A DNA stretch of 64,000 nucleotides from Streptomyces sp. NRRL S-455 (GTDB lineage: Bacteria; Actinomycetota; Actinomycetes; Streptomycetales; Streptomycetaceae), in assembly GCF_000717875.1 (NCBI RefSeq), contig NZ_JOCT01000001.1, forward strand, positions 310,001-374,000. Direction: 5' to 3'. How positions within the stretch are numbered: position 1 is the stretch's first letter; each line of letters starts with the position of its first letter. The notes below the pieces were generated by a model. It searched no databases and was not told the DNA's origin. It worked only from the letters and a program-made list of their open reading frames with translations. The translations under genes and the position numbers were made by a program. Positions 44,875 through 54,218 of this stretch are shown here, piece after piece.

Positions 44875-47388
44875 GTGACCCTCATCGATCAGCTGCCACG
44901 GACCGCCGACCCCGACGCCCTGTACGAAGCCTTCGAGTCGTGGGCCGGTGAGCGGGGTCTCACGCTCTACCCCCATCAGGAGGAGGCGCTGATCGAGGTG
45001 GTCTCCGGCGCCAACGTGATCGTGTCGACGCCCACCGGGTCCGGCAAGAGCATGATCGCGGCGGGTGCGCACTTCGCGGCGCTGGCCCGGGACGAGGTCA
45101 CCTTCTACACGGCGCCGATCAAGGCGCTGGTGTCGGAGAAGTTCTTCGAGCTGTGCAAGATCTTCGGCACCGAGAACGTCGGCATGCTCACCGGTGACGC
45201 CTCGGTCAACGCCGACGCCCCCGTGATCTGCTGCACCGCCGAGGTCCTCGCGTCGATCGCGCTGCGCGACGGCAAGGACGCGGACGTCGGCCAGGTCGTG
45301 ATGGACGAGTTCCACTTCTACGCGGAGGGTGACCGCGGCTGGGCCTGGCAGATCCCGATCCTGGAGCTTCCGCAGGCGCAGTTCGTGCTGATGTCGGCGA
45401 CGCTCGGCGACGTCTCCTTCTTCGAGAAGGACCTCACCCGCCGCACCGGCCGCCCGACGGCCGTGGTCCGCTCGGCTACCCGCCCGGTGCCGCTGTCCTA
45501 CGAGTACCGCTACACACCGCTCACGGAGACGCTGACCGACCTGCTCCAGGCCCGGCAGGCGCCCGTCTACATCGTGCACTTCACTCAGGCGCAGGCCGTG
45601 GAGCGGGCGCAGGCGCTGATGAGCATCAACATGTGCTCGAAGGAGGAGAAGGAGCAGATCGCCGAGCTGATCGGCAACTTCCGCTTCACCACGAAGTTCG
45701 GCCGCAACCTCTCCCGCTACGTCCGGCACGGCATCGGCGTCCACCACGCGGGCATGCTGCCCAAGTACCGGCGCCTCGTGGAGAAGCTGGCGCAGGCCGG
45801 CCTGCTGAAGGTCATCTGCGGCACGGACACGCTCGGCGTGGGGGTCAACGTCCCCATCCGCACGGTGCTGTTCACGGCCCTCACCAAGTACGACGGCAAT
45901 CGCGTCCGCACCCTGCGCGCCCGGGAGTTCCACCAGATCGCGGGCCGCGCCGGGCGGGCCGGGTTCGACACGGAGGGCTTCGTCGTCGCGCAGGCGCCCG
46001 AGCACGTCGTGGAGAACGAGAAGGCGCTCGCCAAGGCCGGCGACGACCCGAAGAAGCGCCGGAAGGTCGTCCGCAAGAAGGCGCCCGAGGGCTTCGTCGC
46101 ATGGTCCGAGCAGACCTTCGAGAAGCTGATCGCATCCGAACCGGAGCCGCTGACCTCCCGGTTCCGGGTGACGCACACCATGCTGCTGTCGGTGATCGCC
46201 CGCCCCGGCAACGCCTTCGAGGCGATGCGGCGGCTGCTGGAGGACAACCACGAACCGCGCAAGCAGCAGTTGCGGCACATCCGCCGGGCCATCGCCATCT
46301 ACCGTTCGCTGCTCGACGGCGGCATCGTCGAGAAGCTCGACGAGCCGGACGCCACCGGCCGTGTCGTCCGCCTCACGGTCGACCTCCAGCAGGACTTCGC
46401 GCTCAACCAGCCGCTGTCCACCTTCGCGCTGGCCGCGTTCGAGCTGCTGGACCCCGAGTCGCCGTCGTACGCCCTCGACATGGTGTCGGTCGTGGAGTCG
46501 ACGCTGGACGACCCACGGCAGATCCTCGCCGCCCAGCAGAACAAGGCGCGCGGCGAGGCCGTCGCCGCGATGAAGGCCGACGGCGTCGAGTACGAGGAGC
46601 GCATGGAGCGGCTCCAGGACATCACGTACCCGAAGCCGCTGGAGGAGTTGCTCTTCCAGGCGTACAACACGTACCGCAAGAGTCACCCCTGGGTCGGCGA
46701 CCATCCGCTGTCACCGAAGTCGGTCATCCGGGACATGTACGAACGGGCGCTGTCCTTCACGGAGTTGGTGTCCCACTACGAGCTGGCCCGCACCGAGGGC
46801 ATCGTGCTGCGCTACCTCGCCAGTGCCTACAAGGCCCTCGACCACACCGTCCCGGACGACCTCAAGTCGGAGGATCTGGAGGATCTGATCGCCTGGCTGG
46901 GCGAGATGGTGCGCCAGGTCGACTCCAGCCTGCTGGACGAGTGGGAGCAGCTGGCCAACCCGGCGGAGATGACCGCGGAGGAGGCCCAGGAGAAGGCCGA
47001 CGAGGTCAAGCCCGTCACCGCCAACGCGCGGGCCTTCCGCGTCCTGGTCCGCAACGCCATGTTCCGCCGGGTCGAGCTGGCCGCCCTCGATCAGGTCGAG
47101 GAACTGGGCGAGATGGACGCGGAGTCCGGCTGGGACGCGGACGCCTGGGGCGAGGCGATGGACAAGTACTGGGACGAGTACGAGGACCTCGGCACCGGTC
47201 CGGACGCCCGCGGCCCCAAGCTGCTGCTCATCGAGGAGGAGCCGGAGAACGCCCTGTGGCGGGTCCGGCAGATCTTCCACGACCCGAACGGCGACCACGA
47301 CTGGGGTATCAGCGCGGAGGTCGACCTCACCGCCTCCGACGCGGAGGGCCGCGCGGTCGTCCGCGTCACCGACGTCGGCCAGCTCTGA
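44875..47388 (+). CDS. Ski2-like DEAD/DEAH RNA helicase (DUF3516)
   Basis: An 837-residue superfamily 2 helicase resembling Ski2/Mtr4. Motif I is TPTGSGKS (52-59), motif II DEFHFYAEGDRG, motif III SATL and motif VI QIAGRAGRAG. A C-terminal DUF3516 region follows. Actinobacterial members probably act in RNA unwinding or degradation, but this is family knowledge. The GTG at 44875 follows a G-rich site, and the preceding promoter supports it. tesB follows 19 bp later on the same strand, so an operon is likely. Confidence 0.93.
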   Translation: MTLIDQLPRTADPDALYEAFESWAGERGLTLYPHQEEALIEVVSGANVIVSTPTGSGKSMIAAGAHFAALARDEVTFYTAPIKALVSEKFFELCKIFGTENVGMLTGDASVNADAPVICCTAEVLASIALRDGKDADVGQVVMDEFHFYAEGDRGWAWQIPILELPQAQFVLMSATLGDVSFFEKDLTRRTGRPTAVVRSATRPVPLSYEYRYTPLTETLTDLLQARQAPVYIVHFTQAQAVERAQALMSINMCSKEEKEQIAELIGNFRFTTKFGRNLSRYVRHGIGVHHAGMLPKYRRLVEKLAQAGLLKVICGTDTLGVGVNVPIRTVLFTALTKYDGNRVRTLRAREFHQIAGRAGRAGFDTEGFVVAQAPEHVVENEKALAKAGDDPKKRRKVVRKKAPEGFVAWSEQTFEKLIASEPEPLTSRFRVTHTMLLSVIARPGNAFEAMRRLLEDNHEPRKQQLRHIRRAIAIYRSLLDGGIVEKLDEPDATGRVVRLTVDLQQDFALNQPLSTFALAAFELLDPESPSYALDMVSVVESTLDDPRQILAAQQNKARGEAVAAMKADGVEYEERMERLQDITYPKPLEELLFQAYNTYRKSHPWVGDHPLSPKSVIRDMYERALSFTELVSHYELARTEGIVLRYLASAYKALDHTVPDDLKSEDLEDLIAWLGEMVRQVDSSLLDEWEQLANPAEMTAEEAQEKADEVKPVTANARAFRVLVRNAMFRRVELAALDQVEELGEMDAESGWDADAWGEAMDKYWDEYEDLGTGPDARGPKLLLIEEEPENALWRVRQIFHDPNGDHDWGISAEVDLTASDAEGRAVVRVTDVGQL

Positions 47389-47407
47389 GCACAGGAGAAT
47401 CGCACGT

Positions 47408-48280
47408 ATGACCACGAACCCGGCCGAAAGGCTCGTCGACCTGCTGGACCTGGAGCAGATCGAGGTCAACATCTTCCGCGGCCGCAGCCCGCAGGAGTCC
47501 CTCCAGCGGGTCTTCGGCGGGCAGGTGGCGGGCCAGGCCCTGGTCGCCGCCGGCCGCACCACGGAGGGCGACCGTCCCGTGCACTCGCTGCACGCGTACT
47601 TCCTGCGCCCGGGCATCCCCGGTGTGCCGATCGTCTACCAGGTGGAGCGGGTGCGCGACGGGCGGTCGTTCACCACCCGCCGGGTCACGGCCGTGCAGCA
47701 GGGTCGCACGATCTTCAATCTCACCGCCTCCTTCCACAAGCCGGAGGAGGGCGGCTTCGAGCACCAGCTGCCGCCGGCCCGCGAGGTTCCGGACCCGGAG
47801 TCGCTCCCGACGGTCACGGACGAGATCCGGGCCCATCTGGGCGCGCTGCCCGAGCAGTTGGAGCGGATGGCGCGCCGCCAGCCCTTCGACATCCGCTACG
47901 TGGACCGGCTGCGCTGGAATGCGAAGGAGGTCGAGAACGCCGAGCCGCGCAGCGCCGTGTGGATGCGCGCGGTCGGGCCGCTCGGCGACGACCCGCTCGT
48001 CCACACCTGCGCCCTTACGTACGCGAGCGACATGACCCTCCTGGACGCCGTCCGCATCCCGGTCGAGCCGCTGTGGGGCCCGCGGGGCTTCGACATGGCG
48101 TCACTGGACCACGCCATGTGGTTCCACCGGCCGTTCCGTGCGGACGACTGGCTGCTGTACGACCAGGAGTCGCCGATCGCGGTGGGCGGCAGGGGCCTGG
48201 CGCGTGGGCGGATCTACGACCGCGACGGGCAACTGGTGGTTTCCGTCGTTCAGGAGGGGCTCTTCCGCAGGCTGAGCTGA
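47408..48280 (+). CDS. tesB: acyl-CoA thioesterase II
   Basis: A 290-residue double-hotdog thioesterase of the TesB family. The characteristic starts are FRGRSPQESLQRVFGGQVAGQAL near the N-terminus and the second hotdog near residues 180-280 with DMASLDHAMWFHR. TesB hydrolyses medium- and long-chain acyl-CoA to free fatty acid and CoA. The ATG at 47408 follows ACAGGAG. It is coupled to the upstream helicase gene by a 19-bp gap, which is common in Streptomyces but has no evident functional link. Confidence 0.95.
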   Translation: MTTNPAERLVDLLDLEQIEVNIFRGRSPQESLQRVFGGQVAGQALVAAGRTTEGDRPVHSLHAYFLRPGIPGVPIVYQVERVRDGRSFTTRRVTAVQQGRTIFNLTASFHKPEEGGFEHQLPPAREVPDPESLPTVTDEIRAHLGALPEQLERMARRQPFDIRYVDRLRWNAKEVENAEPRSAVWMRAVGPLGDDPLVHTCALTYASDMTLLDAVRIPVEPLWGPRGFDMASLDHAMWFHRPFRADDWLLYDQESPIAVGGRGLARGRIYDRDGQLVVSVVQEGLFRRLS

Positions 48281-48362
48281 CCTGATTTCGGCGATTCCGC
48301 ACCCTGGCGCCCCGGAGGGGTTGGATTCGCCGGCCTGCGCGGCCCTGTCTCGGAGGCGGCGT

Positions 48363-48385
48363 GTGCTCGGCGGTGCCCCGAGCAC
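48363..48385. terminator. 8-bp hairpin between convergent genes
   Basis: GTGCTCGG and CCGAGCAC (48363-48370 and 48378-48385) form a stem with a 7-base loop, between the tesB stop and the LysR stop. It may end both transcripts. Confidence 0.45.
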
Positions 48386-48422
48386 CGTGGCCCGGTACTC
48401 CGGGAAGCGCTCCACTCACCCT

Positions 48423-49376
48423 TCAACCTCTGCGGACCGCGCCGAGCTGGGCTCGGTGCAGGCCGGGGGCGGCGAACCGCTGTGCCACCGTGCGCAGGAC
48501 GCGAGCCATGGCCTGCGCGGGTGGGGTGGCGGGGCGGGCTTGGGCGCGGCTGAGGAGGATACGGCGGGTGGGGGCGGGCACGTCGGAGGCGAAAGGCAGC
48601 AGGCGGACGTCGCTGCGACGGCTGGTGAGGGCGAGGCGGGGCGCGAGGGCGATGCCGAGTCCGGCGGCGACCATGGCCTGTGCCTCCTGGTAGTCGTGCG
48701 AGGAGTAGGCGATGCGCGGCTCGAATCCCGCCTGGCGGCAGCTGCGGCGCAGGACGTCGGCGACGGGGTGGTTGTCGGCACGAATGATCCACTCCTGGTC
48801 GGCGAGGTCGCCGAGGCGCACGGAGGGGTGTGCGCGCAACGGTGAGTCGGCGGGGACGACCAGCACCGTGGGGTCGTCGAGGAGGTGGGTCAGGGTGAGC
48901 GCCGGATCGTCGAGGCGGTTCCATTCGTAGTCCCACAGCAGGGCCTGATCCACCTCGCCGGTGTGCAGCATCTCGCGGAGCTGCGCGAGGACCCCGGCGC
49001 GCACCTCGATACGGATCCCGGCGTGGCGGCGGCGGAAGCGGGTGAGCGCGAGCGGCAGCAGGGAGGCGCTCGCCGTGGGGAAGGAACCGAGCCGCAGCGT
49101 GCCCTGGTCGAGGGCGGTGAAGGAGTCCAGATCGGCCTGAGCCGCCCGCAGTTCGCGGCGGATCGCCTGCCCGCGCTCTGCCAGCGCGGCGCCTGCCGGC
49201 GTGGGGCGGATACCGCGCGGCAGCCGCTCGATCAGCGGCTGCCCGGCCTCCTGCTCCAGCAGGGACATCTGCTGGGAGGCGGCGGAGGTGGTCATGCCCA
49301 GTGCCTCCGCCGCGGCGGTGAGCGAGCCGCGTTCGGCGGCCTCGGTGAGCAGCAGCAGACGGCGCACGTTCAGCAT
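48423..49376 (-). CDS. LysR-family regulator
   Basis: A 317-residue LysR-type regulator. The N-terminal winged helix (about 1-60) has the LysR pattern Ala-Ala-Glu-Ala-Leu-Gly-Met-Thr-Thr-Ser-Ala-Ala-Ser-Gln-Gln. The rest (about 90-300) is the periplasmic-binding-like effector domain. It is divergent from the prpF-like gene 166 bp away, so it probably controls that gene and the carrier, with an organic acid as ligand. The ATG at 49376 gives the normal family start MLNVRRLLLL. Confidence 0.93.
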   Translation of the reverse strand: MLNVRRLLLLTEAAERGSLTAAAEALGMTTSAASQQMSLLEQEAGQPLIERLPRGIRPTPAGAALAERGQAIRRELRAAQADLDSFTALDQGTLRLGSFPTASASLLPLALTRFRRRHAGIRIEVRAGVLAQLREMLHTGEVDQALLWDYEWNRLDDPALTLTHLLDDPTVLVVPADSPLRAHPSVRLGDLADQEWIIRADNHPVADVLRRSCRQAGFEPRIAYSSHDYQEAQAMVAAGLGIALAPRLALTSRRSDVRLLPFASDVPAPTRRILLSRAQARPATPPAQAMARVLRTVAQRFAAPGLHRAQLGAVRRG

Positions 49377-49385
49377 GACGCCGAC

Positions 49386-49429
49386 TTTAGCTCAGCTAAA
49401 CCCTGGTGAAGCGAACTGCGATTGTTCGC
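49386..49429. promoter_or_regulatory. two palindromes in the LysR/prpF promoter gap
   Basis: A perfect 15-bp palindrome TTTAGCTCAGCTAAA (49386-49400) lies 9 bp upstream of the LysR start and contains the T-N11-A LysR box. A second inverted repeat GCGAAC-N7-GTTCGC is at 49411-49429. Two sites 25 bp apart are typical of the recognition and activation sites of LysR regulators. Confidence 0.6.
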
Positions 49430-49542
49430 AAGTCATGGCTCTGCGAAGGTCTTCGCCATCGCCGGAGCGGTTCACCGGACCGAAACCCGCCCGTGACCGC
49501 CTTCCGGCCCTCACCACCGTTGATCAAGGAAGAGCCTCAGAC

Positions 49543-50676
49543 GTGCACACTCCCGCGACCCTGGTGCGTGGCGGCACCAGCAAGTGCTGGCTGTTCAACC
49601 AGGTCCATGTCCCCGCCGACCGCGACGAGTTGGAGCGAATGCTGGTCGCCGCGTATGGAGCCGGCGACCCCGTGGAGCTGGACGGGGTGGGCGGCGCCAC
49701 CCCCACCACCTCCAAGGCGGCGATCGTCAGCGCCTCGCCCGAGCCCGGGGTGGACGTCGACTACCTCTTCGCCCAGGTCGGCATCGGCACGGGCTCGGTG
49801 GAGTGGACGAGCAACTGCGGCAACTGCGCCACCGGCGTCGCGCTGTACGCGGTGGCGAAGGGCATGGTGCCGATCACCGGCGACCGGACACGTGTGGTCA
49901 TGCGCAACACCAACACCGGAGCCGTCCTCGAAGGGAACGTGGACACCATCGGAGGCGTGGTGCACCACTTCGGCCGGCAGACCGTACCCGGCACCCGGGC
50001 CGGCGGTGTCGCCGTCGGACTCACCTTCCGCGAACCGGCGGGCGGTACCACCGGTTTACTGCTTCCGACCGGTCAGGCCGCACAGGAACTGCGGGCCGGC
50101 ACCGCCGGGCCGGTGCGGGTGACCATGGTGGACGCCGGGGCCCCGGTCGTCCTCGTCGACGCCGGGAGCGCCGATCGCACCGGTGCCGAGACGCTGGAGC
50201 GGATGCAGACGGAGGTCCCGTGGCTGCGCGCGGTGCGGCATGCCGCCGCGCCGCTGATGGGTCTGCTCGAACCGGGGCTCCGTCCGGGTGAGGAACCCGG
50301 CGACGCCGTACCCAAGGTGGGTCTGGTCGGTCCTCCGGTTCCGTACACCACCACCCTGGGCGAACGCGTCGCGGCCGACGACTACGACATCTCGGTGCGC
50401 ATGCTCAGCATGAACGCCCCCCATCCGGCGGTCGGCCTGACCTCCGCCGTCGCCGTCGCGGCGGCGGGGTTGCTCGAGGGCTCGGTGGTCTCCCGCGCCG
50501 CGGGCGGCCCCACCGCCGAGTGGCTGCGCCTGGGCACCCCCGCCGGCGTGGTCGCGGTCCGCTGCACGGACGTGGTGGACGGCCTGCCGCGCCGCGTCAC
50601 CGTGCAGCGGGCGGCGCGACTGCTCGCCGACGCCCGCATCTACGTACCGGAGACAGGCAGCCCGCAAGCCGCCTGA
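49543..50676 (+). CDS. PrpF-family isomerase
   Basis: A 377-residue protein of the PrpF family (diaminopimelate-epimerase fold). Lys58 in TTSK and Cys92 in SNCGNCATG match the catalytic residues known in PrpF. PrpF isomerises 2-methylaconitate, and relatives act on 4-oxalomesaconate or aconitate. The GTG at 49543 follows AAGGAAGAG. Codon 172 is TTA (50056-50058), the rare bldA-decoded codon in Streptomyces. It precedes a di/tricarboxylate carrier gene on the same strand. No prpC/prpD genes are close, so its substrate is not necessarily a propionate-cycle compound. Confidence 0.88.
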   Translation: MHTPATLVRGGTSKCWLFNQVHVPADRDELERMLVAAYGAGDPVELDGVGGATPTTSKAAIVSASPEPGVDVDYLFAQVGIGTGSVEWTSNCGNCATGVALYAVAKGMVPITGDRTRVVMRNTNTGAVLEGNVDTIGGVVHHFGRQTVPGTRAGGVAVGLTFREPAGGTTGLLLPTGQAAQELRAGTAGPVRVTMVDAGAPVVLVDAGSADRTGAETLERMQTEVPWLRAVRHAAAPLMGLLEPGLRPGEEPGDAVPKVGLVGPPVPYTTTLGERVAADDYDISVRMLSMNAPHPAVGLTSAVAVAAAGLLEGSVVSRAAGGPTAEWLRLGTPAGVVAVRCTDVVDGLPRRVTVQRAARLLADARIYVPETGSPQAA

Positions 50677-50783
50677 ACCGGGACGAACATCACCTCGGGC
50701 AGCCGGTCCCCCAGCCGTCCGCACCGGGATACCCTCGCGCCCCCGGGGCGCGCCACCCCGTCCCCACCGCCCCAAGGACAATG

Positions 50784-52034
50784 ATGTCTGCTGAAGTGAT
50801 ATCCATAGGCGCCCTGCTGGTGATGTTCGTGGTCGGCACCGTACTGCCGATCAACCTGGGCATCCTCGCCTTCGTCGCCACGTTCGCGGTCGGCACCGCT
50901 TCGCTCGGCCTCACCGAGGACGAGATCTTCGAGGGATTCCCGGCGAAGCTCTTCGTCACCATCGTCGGGGTCACCTACCTGTTCTCCGTCGCCCGCCGCA
51001 ACGGCACCATCGACTGGCTCGTCGCGGCCGGGGTACGGCTGGTGCGCGGCAAGACCGCGCTGATCCCCTGGGTGCTGTTCCTGGTCGCCGCGCTCCTGAC
51101 GGCGTTCGGAACCTTCACGCCGGCGGCGGTCGCGATCCTCGCCCCGATCGGCATGAACTTCGCCTACCGCTACAAGCTCAACCCGCTGGTGGTCGGCATG
51201 ATGGTGATCAGCGGCGGACACGCGGGCGCGTTCTCCCCGCTCGCCGTCTCCGGTGCGCTGGTGCTGGGCCTGGTCGACAAGACCGAGCTGCACGTCTCCG
51301 CGGTGGCGCTGTTCAGCGCCAGCTTCCTGATCAACCTGGTGCTGTCGATCCTCACGTACGCGCTGCTCGCCAAGCGCCCCGTCCCAGTGGCCGAGGGAGT
51401 CGCGGAGACAGCCGACGACGATCTCACCGTCTCCGGCAGGCCGGACTGGCACCAGTGGCTCACCCTCGCCTGTCTGGTGGCCCTGGTGGTCGGCGCGCTC
51501 GGCTTCCACCTGGAGATCGGCTTCCTGGCCCTGGCAGCCGGCGCTCTGCTTGCCCTGGTGGACATGAAGCGGCAGGAGCGGGCCGTGGACGGCGTCAGCT
51601 GGTCCACCCTGCTGCTGGTCGCGGGCATGATGACGTACATCACGATGCTCGAGAAGGCCGGTGTCATCGAGGAGATCTCCGAACACGCCGCCGGCCTGGG
51701 CGCCCCACTCATCGTCGCCCTCCTGCTGTGCTTCACCGTGGCCATCACCTCCGCCTTCGCCTCCTCCACCGCGATCCTCACGGCGATCATCCCCATCGCC
51801 GTGCCGCTGCTGCTCTCCAGCCACCTCAGCGCCGCCGGACTGATCGCCGCTCTCGCCGTCTCCACGACGATCGTCGACACCTCCCCCTTCTCCACCAACG
51901 GCGCACTCGTCCTGAGCAATGCCCGCGGGGTCGACGCCCGCCGCTTCTACCGCCAGATCATCGGCTACACCGGCGGCATCGTCGCTCTCGGACCCGTCGT
52001 CGCCTGGGGTGCTCTGGTTCTGCCCTGGTCGTAG
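50784..52034 (+). CDS. ion-transporter-superfamily carboxylate carrier (MatC/CitMHS-like)
   Basis: A 416-residue inner-membrane carrier of the ion transporter superfamily, with about 11-12 helices. The N-terminus fits the malonate/dicarboxylate carrier MatC_N region, and the two Ser/Thr-Pro-rich hairpins (for example TFTPAAVAI and TSAFASSTAI) match the repeated-fold carrier. The ATG at 50784 has AAGGA five bases upstream; a neighbouring ATG at 50781 is less well spaced. It lies 107 bp after the prpF-like gene and probably imports the acid that enzyme acts on. Confidence 0.85.
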   Translation: MSAEVISIGALLVMFVVGTVLPINLGILAFVATFAVGTASLGLTEDEIFEGFPAKLFVTIVGVTYLFSVARRNGTIDWLVAAGVRLVRGKTALIPWVLFLVAALLTAFGTFTPAAVAILAPIGMNFAYRYKLNPLVVGMMVISGGHAGAFSPLAVSGALVLGLVDKTELHVSAVALFSASFLINLVLSILTYALLAKRPVPVAEGVAETADDDLTVSGRPDWHQWLTLACLVALVVGALGFHLEIGFLALAAGALLALVDMKRQERAVDGVSWSTLLLVAGMMTYITMLEKAGVIEEISEHAAGLGAPLIVALLLCFTVAITSAFASSTAILTAIIPIAVPLLLSSHLSAAGLIAALAVSTTIVDTSPFSTNGALVLSNARGVDARRFYRQIIGYTGGIVALGPVVAWGALVLPWS

Positions 52035-52117
52035 GGCACGGGGCGCGACGAGACGGTCGTCGCGATCGGAGCCGCTGTTCGGGGCCCCGATCGCGCTCGT
52101 GTCCGGTTCCGGTGACC

Positions 52118-53071
52118 ATGGCAGGAGCAGGCACAGCCGATGTCACAGGCCGGCGGATCCGGGAGGTGGCCACGCTGCACACCGTGCTCCCCGTCGTCTT
52201 CGCGGTCTGCGCGGCCCTCAGCAACGCCGTCGCGACGGTGCTGCAGCGCAAGGCGGCGCTGACCGTGCCGCGCTCCCAGGGGTTCCGGGCCGGGCTGATG
52301 CTCGACCTGCTGCGCCGGCCCATCTGGCTGGCCGGCATCCTCGCGGTGATCGGCGCCGCCGTCTGTCAGGCGCTGGCACTGGCGACCGGGCCGCTGACGA
52401 TCGTGCAGCCCCTGTTCGTGCTGGAACTGCCGCTCACCCTCATCGTCGCGTCGCTGCTGATGCACCGGCGTCTGCCGGGCACGGGCTGGCTGGCCGTGAC
52501 CATGGTGGTGGCGGGGCTGGCGGTGGCGCTGGCCGCAGCGTCCCCCACCGGCAATCGCACGCATGTGGAGCTGGACCGCTGGATCCCCGCGCTCGCCGTG
52601 TGCGCGGGGGCGGTCGCCGGCCTCGCCGTCGCGGCCCTGCGACGTCCGGAGGGCCGCGCCCGGGCGGCCTGCCTGGGTGCCGCGACGGCGATCAGTTACG
52701 CGGTGACGGCGGCGCTGATGAAGGCGGCCATGCACATCCTCGACGAGCAGGGTCTCGTGGGGTTCTTCACCGCCTGGCAGACGTACGCGTTCGCCCTGAC
52801 GGGCGTGTGCGCGCTGTTCCTGCTGGAGAACGCGATGCAGGCCGGTCCGCTGGTGGCCTCACAGCCCGCGCTCACGCTCGGCGACGCGCTGGTCAGCCTC
52901 GCCCTCGGCATCCTCCTGTACGAGGAGACGATCCGCTCCGGGTGGTGGCTGCTGCCCCAGCTGTTCGGTGTCGCGCTGATCGCCGCGGGAGTTTTCGCCC
53001 TGGCGCGCATTCCGCTCACCCGGTCGCTCGTGGCGCCGGACGAGGAACCACAGACGGCCCGAGCGCCCTGA
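52118..53071 (+). CDS. DMT-family transporter
   Basis: A 317-residue membrane protein of the drug/metabolite (EamA-like) transporter superfamily with about nine to ten helices. The first helix has the family LSNAVATVLQRKAAL stretch. The start is uncertain: ATG 52118 is used, GTG 52112 and GTG 52166 are alternatives, and none has a good ribosome site. It lies 83 bp behind the carboxylate carrier on the same strand and faces the hydrolase gene. The substrate is not known. Confidence 0.8.
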   Translation: MAGAGTADVTGRRIREVATLHTVLPVVFAVCAALSNAVATVLQRKAALTVPRSQGFRAGLMLDLLRRPIWLAGILAVIGAAVCQALALATGPLTIVQPLFVLELPLTLIVASLLMHRRLPGTGWLAVTMVVAGLAVALAAASPTGNRTHVELDRWIPALAVCAGAVAGLAVAALRRPEGRARAACLGAATAISYAVTAALMKAAMHILDEQGLVGFFTAWQTYAFALTGVCALFLLENAMQAGPLVASQPALTLGDALVSLALGILLYEETIRSGWWLLPQLFGVALIAAGVFALARIPLTRSLVAPDEEPQTARAP

Positions 53072-53096
53072 GCGAAGGAGGCCGTGACCTCTCCGA

Positions 53097-53966
53097 CTAC
53101 CGCTCAAGGAAGTCGAGGGCTTCCGCCACGAACCGCTCGTGGAACTGGAAGATGCCTCCGTGACCGGCGTCGGGATAGACGACCAGGTCGGCGTTCGGCA
53201 GCCGCCGGGCCAGGTCGTACGAGTTCTTCGTCGGCACCATCCTGTCGCTCTCGCCGTTGGCGACGAGCACGGGCTGATGGATGACCGAGAGGTCCTGGGG
53301 CTGCGCGAGCCCCCAGCGGTGGATGGCCTTGAGCTGGGCGAAGTACGACGTGAGGGAGATCGCCTTGTCGCGGTCGTGGGTGCGCTCCTTGAGACGGGCC
53401 AGGAACTGCTTTCCGGCTCGGCGCCCGCCCGCGGTGCGGGTGAAGAAGAGGAACTGCTTCGGGTCCTGAAGGGTGAACAGGGCCCGGACGGTGTCCAGAT
53501 GGGACACTCGGCTCACGTTCCTGATGCCCTCGCCACCCGCGGGGCCGGTGCCCGTGAGGATCAGCTTGCGGACGAGCCGCGGTTCCTCCTGCGCGATCAC
53601 CTGGGCGATCATGCCGCCCATCGAGAAGCCGTGGATGTCGACCTGCTCGAGCCCGAGTGCCCGGATGAAGGTGACGGCATCCTTCGCCATCTCCTCGATG
53701 GTCTTCGGCGTCGAGCCGCTGGAAGCGCCGACACCCCTGTTGTCGAAGGTGATGACACGATGCCTGGCGGCGATGCCGTCGACGACCCGGGGGTCCCAGT
53801 TGTCGAGGACCGCGGCGAGGTGGGTGATGAAGACCACCGGGACGCCGCCGGTCTTCGGGCCGAGGTCACGGTAGGCGAAGGTCACTCCCCCCGCGGTGAG
53901 GGTGCGGGTGGGCGCCTTCTTGTACGACGTCACCGCGTCGCCTCGTACTCCTTGTGCGTCGTTCAT
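53097..53966 (-). CDS. alpha/beta hydrolase
   Basis: A 289-residue hydrolase with an intact core: Ser115 in HGFSMGG as nucleophile, Asp in VANGESDRMVP and His in DAGHGGIF. It resembles 3-oxoadipate enol-lactonase-like and esterase-type enzymes. The ATG at 53966 has AAGGG eight bases upstream; an ATG at 53984 is less likely. Its promoter region carries a striking 28-bp palindrome at 54084-54111 that probably binds a repressor. It is divergent from the SDR gene of the same island. Confidence 0.88.
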   Translation of the reverse strand: MNDAQGVRGDAVTSYKKAPTRTLTAGGVTFAYRDLGPKTGGVPVVFITHLAAVLDNWDPRVVDGIAARHRVITFDNRGVGASSGSTPKTIEEMAKDAVTFIRALGLEQVDIHGFSMGGMIAQVIAQEEPRLVRKLILTGTGPAGGEGIRNVSRVSHLDTVRALFTLQDPKQFLFFTRTAGGRRAGKQFLARLKERTHDRDKAISLTSYFAQLKAIHRWGLAQPQDLSVIHQPVLVANGESDRMVPTKNSYDLARRLPNADLVVYPDAGHGGIFQFHERFVAEALDFLER

Positions 53967-54083
53967 GGCCGTGCCCTTCTGCATGGAGTTTCCGGACTGC
54001 GACTGGCAGTCGGTTCGGCCGACGACAGAAGGCTCGTAGGAGTCGGAACCCTGCTCGGTTTGAGCCCTTCAGCATCACGCCTA

Positions 54084-54111
54084 CCTTTGAAGTATGACCA
54101 TACTTCAAAGG
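54084..54111. promoter_or_regulatory. 28-bp near-perfect palindromic operator
   Basis: Arms CCTTTGAAGTATG (54084-54096) and CATACTTCAAAGG (54099-54111) are exact complements around AC. It lies 118 bp upstream of the hydrolase start. On the minus strand the left part contains TTGAAG, a possible -35. This is a strong operator candidate for a TetR, MarR or HxlR dimer. Confidence 0.7.
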
Positions 54112-54218
54112 CTTCCGCAAGGGATACGACGGTCGCTCCCCGTCGACACCATGAGCCCCGCACCCTCCCGGATCCACCTCGAAGACAGGACGTGACCACT
54201 TGCCATCGATTGACGCTC

